Assembly (NCBI GenBank): GCA_031292385.1
Contig: JARLHE010000056.1
Location: forward strand, 1-64,000
Direction of reading: 5' to 3'
Source: Oligoflexia bacterium
GTDB lineage: Bacteria; Bdellovibrionota; UBA1018
Length of the DNA stretch: 64,000 nucleotides
In this document: positions 58,701 through 64,000 of the stretch, in pieces
Layout of the letters: each line of letters starts with the position of its first letter
Numbering within the stretch: position 1 is the first letter of the stretch
Program-made: the position numbers and the translations under genes
Notes under the pieces: model-generated
The model's input: only the letters and a program-made list of their open reading frames with translations
The model's database searches: none
What the model was told of the DNA's origin: nothing

Positions 58701-61700
58701 TGCTCGAAGTAAACGCGACGTTGGTGGTGCCCGAGGGGTTGGAATTCCCGTAAGCGTCTTTTGTGGTCAAGGTGACGGTTATCGATGAGCCTGAGACAAC
58801 GGTTGAAGCGCTGCTAACGGCACTGTCCGCAAGAGAGAATGCCCCTGGGCTGACAACAATGCCTGAGCTGGCGACTGTATGATTTGCGGTATTTTCGGTC
58901 GCGGTGATTACGAGGGTTTCTGCTGCGGTGTATGTGATGTCGCTAAAGGTTGCCACTCCGTTTACGACAGCTTCTGTGAGAGTGCCACCCAAGCTTCCGC
59001 TTCCAGTGGTGCGAGATAACGTCACTGTCGTCGAGTTATTGGTGGAGATGACGTTGCCGGCTGCGTCTTTGAGCTCAGCCGAGAAGGTTGTCATGGGAGT
59101 CGAATTGCTTGCAATATAGCCGGTTACTGGTGCTGAAACCCAGGCAATCGAGGCGATCGTGCTCGACGGCGTCACGGCAATCGTTGCTGGGCTTGGCGTG
59201 CTGGTTACCATGCCACTATTGATGGCTGCCCCAAGCGTCACTGAGCCCGCAAGCACGCCCTGAAAGCTCTGGGTATAGACGCCTGAGCCAGCGTTGGTGA
59301 CGCCGCCCGTATAAGTTCCCGTTCCTGTCGTGGTGCTTGAGGTGAAAGCAACGCTCGTGATCCCCGAAGGATTTGCGTTGCCATAGGCATCCTTCGCGGT
59401 CAATGTCACGGTGATCTGTGAGCCCGAGGCCACGGTGCTCGGGCTGCTGACTTGGCTTGTAGCGAGAGAGAATGCCGCGGGATTTACGGTGATGTTTGAG
59501 CTTGAGACGGCGTGGCTTGCTGTATTTTCGGTCGCCGTGATGACAATCGTCTCGGCCTTGGTATAGGTGATCGTGCTGAAGGTCGCAACTCCATTGACCG
59601 CCGTTTCGGTTAGCGTGCCGACCAATGTGCCCGTCCCCGTGTTGAGCGAGAGCGTGACGGCGGTTGAGTTGTTATTGGTGATCGGGTTTCCGTACGGATC
59701 TAAAAGCGCGGCCGAAAACGCGGTCATCGGTGTGCTGCTACTTGCCGTATAGGACGTCGCAGGCGCCGCGCTCCAGGCAAGCGAGCCGATCGTGCTTGAA
59801 GCATTGACCGTGATGCCGCTCTCGGTCCCAGTAATCGACGAGGTAATCGTATCAGTGGCAGTGATGCTTTGACTTGCTGCCGTTTTAAGTGTCACGCTCA
59901 GTTGTTTCACGCCGCTATCACTCGTTTGAAACGTGTAATTGCTGGGTAGAGCTGCATGAGTATCGCTTGACGTGACGGCAATCGTCCCGGTGTAGGAAGT
60001 TGCCGTATTGCCGTACGCGTCTTGCGCGGTGATGGTCACGTTGTTTGCTGCGCCCGCGGTTACGGACGTCGGATAGCCGCTCAGAGCCAGAACGTTTGCG
60101 CTTGCGGCGTTGATCGTGAACGACGAAGAGGTGGCGGTCAGCGCCCCCACGCCGCCAGAACCCACGGTTGAGACTTTCGTCGCAAGCAGTGTATGCGAGC
60201 CCGCCGTGTTGATCTGAAGTCCCTTACCCGTGAAATTGGCAACGCCCGCTATTGCACTCATACTGGTGGTGCCCAGGAGCGCGCCGCTTCCGCTGACAAT
60301 CGCGAGCGTCACTGTCGCCGTTGCATCGGCTCCCGTCGTAACGACGTTGCCGTTCGCATCTTCGATCGTAACCGTTCCTTGCGTGCCAAAGGGAGAGCCC
60401 GCCGTTCCGTTCGAGGGAGAGGTCGTCCACGCGAGCTGGGTGGCCGCGCCATTGGTGAAGATCACCGTGCCGCCTGATTTCGTGACGGGAGTCGTGATCG
60501 AAAGCGTTTGGCTTGCCGCAATCGTTGAGGCGAGCGTGCAGGTCGATTGACCGGAGCTATTTGTGCTTGAGCACGCTCCATAGCTGTTGCCCGAGCCTGA
60601 AGCCGAGAACGTGGGGGTAACCCCGGAGACCGGATTATTATTGGCATCTTCTAACGTGATCGTGATCGTACTGGTTGAAGTGCCGTTCGCAATGACCGGG
60701 CCCGAGCCTGTGATCGTGGAGTTTCCAGCCACGGGGCTTCCGGCCGTAAACGTGATACTTGTGTTGATGCCTGAGAGTGCTGCAGGGCTTGTAATGGAAA
60801 CCGTCTCCGTTTGCGCAAGCGTTGAGACGATCGAGCCCGCCGTCTGCCCGCTTGAGTTGGTTGAAATTCCAGGTTGGGTCAGCGTGTTGGAGTTACCTGC
60901 GGCGGACAGCGTGACACTCTGCCCTGAGATGGGATTGCCGTATTGGTCCTCTACCGTCGCGGTGAGAGCGATGCTCGACGTGCCGTCGGCCGTTGCGCTT
61001 GTTGGAGATGCGGCAAGCGTTGAGGTCGAAGCGGAGGGCGAGCCCTCGGTAATCGTAATCGTGCTTGAAGTCGCGGTGAGAGAACTCACGCTTTCAGTCG
61101 CCAAAATCGTCTTATTGCCTGCGGCCGTCATATACAGACCATGGCCTGTAAAGTTCGCGACTCCGTTGACCGCCGACATGCTGGTTGTGCCGGACAGGGT
61201 TCCCGTGCCGGAAGCTACCGCGAGCGTCACCGTTGATGTAGCGTCGGAGCCAGTGGTAACTACGTTTCCATTGGCGTCCTTAATCGTCAGAACTCCTTGC
61301 GGGCTCCACGCCACGCCTGCCGTGCCGCCACTCGGCTGAGTCGTCCATACTAATTGAGTTGCAGGGCCATTGGTGAACGTGACCGATCCGCCTGATTTTG
61401 TGACAGGACCTGTGATCTGAAGCGTTTTTATTTCAGCAACAGTCGACGTGAGCGTGCAGGTCGATACCCCGCTTGAATTCGATGATGAGCAAGTTCCGTA
61501 GACGTTTGTGTTCCCGGTATTGGTCGCACTAAAGCTGGGTGTAATGCCAGAGACCGGGTTGCTATTGCTGTCTTCAAGCGTGATCGTGATCGTGGAGGTT
61601 GCCGTACCGTTGGCAATAACGGAACCCGTGCCCGTGATGCTTGAATTTGCCGCGACAACAGAAGAAGCGATAAATTGCACCGAAATATTGAGCGAGGTCA

Positions 61701-64000
61701 GCGCCGCAGGCGTCACAACCGTGAGCGTTTTTGTCTGCGCAGCCGTGGAGGCGATCGTACCCGAGGCCTGACCGCTTGAATTCGTTGTACTTGCAGGTTG
61801 CGTGAGTATGTTTCCGGATCCCGTGGCCGAAAAACTTGCGTTTTGTCCTGGGATTGCATTTCCGTATTGGTCTTTAACGGTAATGGTCACGGTGATGGTG
61901 GTGACGCCATCACCGTTTGCGGTTCCAGAGTTCGCGCTGATTGAAGATTGCGCGACATTAATTGCGGCCGGCGAGATCGTGATCGGGCTTGAATCGACGG
62001 TAAGAACTCCAGAGCCAGAAGTGGCTGCTTTCGTGGCGCGGATCGTGGGCGTTCCCGCCACGGTCATGTATAGCCCTGAGCCTGCAAAGTTTGCGACGCC
62101 GTTGACCGCCGACAGGCTAGTTGTCCCTGAGATCGTGCCCGATCCACCGCTCACGCTCAGGGAAATCTGTGCCCCGGCATCAGCGCCTGTAGTGACCACG
62201 TTTCCGTTTGCGTCTTCAATCGTGACAATGCCTTGCGGGCTCCACGCCACGCCTGCCGTTCCGCCCGAAGGCTGAGTAGTCCATACTAATTGAGTTGCGG
62301 GACCGTTCGTAAACGTGACCGTCCCGCCTGTTTTTGAAACCGGGCTTGTGATCGACAGGGTCTTTGCTTCCGCATGGCTAGACGTAAGCGTGCAGGTGGA
62401 TTGTCCTGACGAATTGGTGGCAGAGCACGCGCCGTAGGAATTGGTGGATCCTGTATCGGTTGCCAGAAACGACGGAACCACTCCCACAACGGGGTTACTG
62501 TGCGCGTCTACGAGGGTGATCGTAACCGTGGATGTCGCCGTGCCGTTGGCGACCACTGGGCCCGTGCCCGTGATCGTGGAGTTGGCCGCAACGGCCGCAC
62601 CCGCATTAAACGTCACGCTCGTTGAGAGGGAGGAAAGAGACGAAGGCGACGCGATGGAAACAGTCTTGACTCCTGAAACGGTTGTACTGATCGTGGCGGT
62701 CGTAATCCCTGAAGCGCTTGTGCTGGATGAGGGTCCCGCGAGGGTATTGCCACTACCGGAGGCCGATAAAGCCACGGTTTGAGAAGGGATGGGATTTCCG
62801 TACTGATCTTCAACGGTCACCGTCAGCGTCGATTGGCTTGATCCATCGGCAGTCAGACTTGCCGGTGATGCGGCGATACTTGAAGTCGTGCTTGATGGCG
62901 AGGCCGGCGTGATCGTCACATTCGTGCTGTTCACGCTGAGCGCTCCCGACCCGCCCGAGCCCGAGAGATCGGCCTTGGATGCTTGAAGCACCTTAGTGCC
63001 TGCCGCGGTCATGAATAGGCCCGCGCTTGAGAAGTTGGCGATGCCAGCGACCGCATCGACCGTTATTGTACCTGATAAAGAACCCGTGCCGCTTTGAACC
63101 GAGAGCGTGATCGGAGCCGTGGAATCGTCACCCGACGTAACGACGTTGCCGCTGGCGTCCTCGATCTTCACAACGCCTTGAGTGGCCCACGCGCTCCCGG
63201 CGGTCCCGCCCCCTGGCTCCGTACTCCAAACAAGCTTGGTCGCGGCGCCTGCTTCAAACACGATCGAGCCGCCCGAGAGGTTTAACGGCGAAGTGAGACT
63301 TACGGCATCGACTCCAGAGGTTGTGGCCGTGACCGAGCACGTGGAAACACCCGATCCATTGGTGCTGGAGCAAGCGCCCACCGAGACGTTCGAGCCTGAA
63401 ACAGAAATCGTGGGAGTAATCCCGGACACGGGGTTGCCGTATTGATCGTCGAGCGTGATCGTGACGATTGCGGCTGAAGTACCGTTGGCAAGCACCGGGC
63501 TTGTGGCCGTGACAGTGGAATGGCTGCTTGAAGGGGCGCCAGCGGTGGCAGTTGCGTTAAAGGTGAGGCTAGATGGCGTTCCCGGCAGCGCCTCGCCCGC
63601 GCTTTGCACGACGAGAGTCTCAGCTCCGGTCATATGACCCAGCGTCCACGCGGCTTGCGCCTTGCCCGAGCCATTCGTCGCCGTCGTCGCGGAGCTGACC
63701 GAACCCGAGCTCGGACTCCACGCGAGAGAGAATCCCGGCACCGGATTGCCAGAAGCGTCCACGACCTCGACTTCAGGCGAAGGAGAAATCGCTGATCCCC
63801 CTGCCGCGCTCTCATTATTTCCGGCAATAAGAACTAAGTGATCGGCCAAGCTCGACACAACGGTAACGTCAAGCGATCCAGCGTTCAGCCCGCCACCTGT
63901 CACGATAAACAAGTTCGTTTGAACGAGATCTGCGCGGTAATAAAAACCGTACTCGCTGGCCAAAGTGGCCAACGTAAACGAGGAACTCAGCGGTACGACG
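55792..64000 (-). CDS. Giant repetitive surface protein: Ig-like repeats, FnIII, IPT/TIG and two glycine-rich domains (N-terminus outside window)
   Basis: The frame is open to base 64000; the first possible start inside the window is a TTG at 63972 with no ribosome site, so the gene continues to the right. About 2735 residues are visible. N to C: bacterial Ig-like (Big_1/invasin-type) domains in a three-domain super-repeat (about 310 residues, about 63,850-60,080), one related domain, three copies of a two-domain 210-residue repeat (about 59,810-57,905), a fibronectin type III domain (APTSLGATGQAGYIALSW), a Gly-rich domain (AWGAGGGGGSG), an IPT/TIG domain (SPPSGASTGGTTLTLNGLGF) and a second Gly-rich domain ending in VIYY. 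Cys pairs (YGACSATNSSGQSTC) recur. Such chains are adhesins or surface fibres. No LPxTG, beta-barrel or RTX secretion signal is seen at the C-terminus. Confidence 0.88.
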   Translation of the reverse strand, partial: VVPLSSSFTLATLASEYGFYYRADLVQTNLFIVTGGGLNAGSLDVTVVSSLADHLVLIAGNNESAAGGSAISPSPEVEVVDASGNPVPGFSLAWSPSSGSVSSATTATNGSGKAQAAWTLGHMTGAETLVVQSAGEALPGTPSSLTFNATATAGAPSSSHSTVTATSPVLANGTSAAIVTITLDDQYGNPVSGITPTISVSGSNVSVGACSSTNGSGVSTCSVTATTSGVDAVSLTSPLNLSGGSIVFEAGAATKLVWSTEPGGGTAGSAWATQGVVKIEDASGNVVTSGDDSTAPITLSVQSGTGSLSGTITVDAVAGIANFSSAGLFMTAAGTKVLQASKADLSGSGGSGALSVNSTNVTITPASPSSTTSSIAASPASLTADGSSQSTLTVTVEDQYGNPIPSQTVALSASGSGNTLAGPSSSTSASGITTATISTTVSGVKTVSIASPSSLSSLSTSVTFNAGAAVAANSTITGTGPVVANGTATSTVTITLVDAHSNPVVGVVPSFLATDTGSTNSYGACSATNSSGQSTCTLTSSHAEAKTLSITSPVSKTGGTVTFTNGPATQLVWTTQPSGGTAGVAWSPQGIVTIEDANGNVVTTGADAGAQISLSVSGGSGTISGTTSLSAVNGVANFAGSGLYMTVAGTPTIRATKAATSGSGVLTVDSSPITISPAAINVAQSSISANSGTANGDGVTTITVTITVKDQYGNAIPGQNASFSATGSGNILTQPASTTNSSGQASGTIASTAAQTKTLTVVTPAALTSLNISVQFIASSVVAANSSITGTGSVIANGTATSTITITLEDSNSNPVSGITPSFSATNTGNTNVYGTCSSSNSSGVSTCTLTSTVAEIKTLQITGPVTKSGGSVTFTNGPATQLVWTTQPSGGTAGVAWSPQGVLTIKDANGNVVTTGSDATSTVTLAVASGTGTLSGTTSMSAVNGVANFTGHGLYMTAAGNKTILATESVSSLTATSSTITITEGSPSASTSTLAASPTSATADGTSSIALTATVEDQYGNPISGQSVTLSAAGNSNTLTQPGISTNSSGQTAGSIVSTLAQTETVSITSPAALSGINTSITFTAGSPVAGNSTITGSGPVIANGTSTSTITITLEDANNNPVSGVTPTFSASGSGNSYGACSSTNSSGQSTCTLASTIAASQTLSITTPVTKSGGTVIFTNGAATQLAWTTSPSNGTAGSPFGTQGTVTIEDANGNVVTTGADATATVTLAIVSGSGALLGTTSMSAIAGVANFTGKGLQINTAGSHTLLATKVSTVGSGGVGALTATSSSFTINAASANVLALSGYPTSVTAGAANNVTITAQDAYGNTATSYTGTIAVTSSDTHAALPSNYTFQTSDSGVKQLSVTLKTAASQSITATDTITSSITGTESGITVNASSTIGSLAWSAAPATSYTASSSTPMTAFSAALLDPYGNPITNNNSTAVTLSLNTGTGTLVGTLTETAVNGVATFSTITYTKAETIVITATENTASHAVSSSNITVNPAAFSLATSQVSSPSTVASGSQITVTLTAKDAYGNANPSGITSVAFTSSTTTGTGTYTGGVTNAGSGVYTQSFQGVLAGSVTLGAAINSGMVTSTPSPATIAVTPSSTIASIAWVSAPVTGYIASNSTPMTTFSAELKDAAGNVISTNNSTTVTLSRTTGSGSLGGTLTEAVVNGVATFSDITYTAAETLVITATENTANHTVASSGIVVSPGAFSLADSAVSSASTVVSGSSITVTLTTKDAYGNSNPSGTTNVAFTSSTIGGTGSYGTVTNAGGGVYTASFTGAVAGSVTLGATINGGAVTSTPVPATITVTPSSTIASLAWKVAPATSYTASNATPMTTFSAELKDAAGNVISTNNSTTVTLSRTTGSGSLGGTLTETVVNGVATFSNITYTVAETLAITATENTLGYTVASPNVVVGPAAFSLSQSIVSSLATVNSGSSITVSLTAEDAYGNSNPTGITSVAFTSTNTAGTGSYIGSVTNAGNGVYSQSFQGSLAGSVTLGATINGSAVTSTPVPATITVYPPAPTAPTSLGATGQAGYIALSWTAPSGSFGALTYSIYRGTISGGESATPIATALSGTTYNDTTVTVSQIYFYEVVAVGTGGTSPVSNEASATASAPCASGSQVFAYTGAAQTFTVPTGCTAINIKAWGAGGGGGSGTSGTDYAGGGGGYATGTLSVTAGQSYTVIVGGGGALSGAGGYGGGGTSYGGGGYQGGSGGGRSAIQSSGTELLTAGGGGGGGDSNSVVRYGGAAGGTIGNAGAGSTTAGQGGTQSAGGGAGAGSYGNGNAGNQFTGGNGNGSYGAGGGGGYYGGGGSGYNSQDIAGGGGGSSYVGGSGLSNTATIAGSGAIAGNSSDSDNNGAGGGGAVSTTGANGRVVIYYGAQLFSVSPPSGASTGGTTLTLNGLGFVNGTTVTVGGNSCTSVNIVSSSQLTCTYPSGSVGAANVVVTIPGYSALTLTNGFTYFTEGSGKSVLTYTGNAQSWVAPAGISSVTIKVWGAGGAGGSGTATTNYAGGGGGYATATLSVTSGQSYTLIVGGGGSISGAGGYGGGGTSHQGAGYNAGGGGGRSAVQLNGTELLTAGGGGGGGTSTTSRIGGAGGGTTGSAGTGSATAGQGGTQSAGGAAGIGSGNGTAGTQFTGGDGNASFGAGGGGGYYGGGGSGWNGGDVAGGGGGSSYIGGAGLSSASTTAGSGATAGNSGDSDNSGAGAGGAVSSGGANGLIVIYY
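57905..59810 (-). repeat. Three copies of a 630-633 bp Ig-domain-pair repeat
   Basis: The Trp of the motif (I/L)AW falls at 59773, 59140 and 58510, spacings of 633 and 630 bp. The second and third copies are almost identical over more than 80 bases (from about 58342 and 58972), which indicates recent duplication or gene conversion. Each copy codes for two Ig-like domains (LAW...PMT(A/T)FSA and AFSL...SSxxTV). Confidence 0.88.
60080..63850 (-). repeat. Super-repeat of three Ig-like domains, about 918-945 bp per unit
   Basis: The Trp of the (K/Q)L(V/A)W motif falls at 63226, 62281, 61345 and 60427, spacings of 945, 936 and 918 bp. Each unit has domain A (LVWTTQPSGGTAGVAW), B (VTVEDQYGNPI) and C (ANGTATSTVTITL, with a Cys pair). 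The units are diverged at DNA level more than the 630-bp repeats, so they are probably older. Confidence 0.85.

Noticed and set aside
60587..61339. Plus-strand frames within the giant gene
   Set aside because: Val/Pro-rich shadows of the repeated Ig-like coding sequence; they repeat with it.
63970..63972. TTG as start of the giant protein
   Set aside because: There is no ribosome site or signal peptide, and the frame remains open to the window edge.

Overview
The window is one contiguous stretch of a bacterial chromosome, fairly GC-rich, with dense gene packing on both strands. A TatA subunit, several predicted lipoproteins, an MsbA-type exporter, a three-span SecE and a quinone-linked PyrD point to a Gram-negative (diderm) organism. 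The core-gene order (tRNA-Thr, Tyr, Gly, Thr - tuf - rpmG - tRNA-Trp - secE - nusG - rplKAJL - rpoBC), a NtrY/NtrX pair, an HNH fragment of a type common in predatory and related delta-type bacteria, and very repetitive surface proteins would fit the Bdellovibrionota or former Deltaproteobacteria. That placement is inference. There is no rRNA operon, CRISPR array, complete insertion sequence or prophage.

Layout. 1-371: left-edge, truncated gene for a secreted Gly/His-rich nonapeptide-repeat protein. 479-6807: a STAS/zinc-ribbon protein, a receiver-HATPase protein, Maf and YggS on the minus strand, divergent from a membrane SpoIIE-type phosphatase and a FecR-domain protein; this looks like a partner-switching signalling module. 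6804-13436: TatA, a flavin oxidoreductase, a 2OG-Fe(II) oxygenase, the glyoxylate-shunt pair aceB-aceA and an oligopeptide-binding protein. 13369-27303: mostly housekeeping genes (HD hydrolase, CoaBC, Dus, a D-2-hydroxyacid FAD dehydrogenase, ABC1 kinase, SerA, RsgA, an alpha/beta hydrolase, an RsmB/NSUN methyltransferase, PyrD) interspersed with unknown secreted proteins. 27375-27443: a 22-codon Lys/Ala/Thr micro-gene. 27676-31369: NtrY/NtrX-type two-component pair. 31391-40397: lipoproteins, ABC exporter, ProS, PyrF, a HAD phosphatase, a small accessory islet (secreted esterase-like protein, membrane-anchored Ca-loop protein, HNH fragment) and a TrmH-family methyltransferase. 40533-54837: the translation/transcription supercluster with six tRNAs. 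54837-55040: an unusual chain of short perfect hairpins. 55071-55775: a METTL-like methyltransferase. 55792-64000: the C-terminal part of a giant repetitive Ig-like/glycine-rich surface protein whose start lies outside the window.

How the genes work together. The supercluster supplies EF-Tu, tRNAs, SecE, NusG, stalk and L1/L11 ribosomal proteins and RNA polymerase beta/beta-prime. aceB and aceA give growth on acetate or fatty acids. The phosphatase/STAS/HATPase set probably passes an envelope or extracellular signal to a sigma factor or other target that is not in the window. Convergent neighbours often overlap at their 3' ends by 4 to 68 bp, and several genes have a -10-like hexamer 6 to 9 bases before a start codon with no Shine-Dalgarno sequence, which suggests leaderless messages.

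The least explained items are the Lys-rich micro-gene, the hairpin chain after tRNA-Val, the STAS-zinc-ribbon/SpoIIE/FecR module and the two repetitive surface proteins at the window edges.
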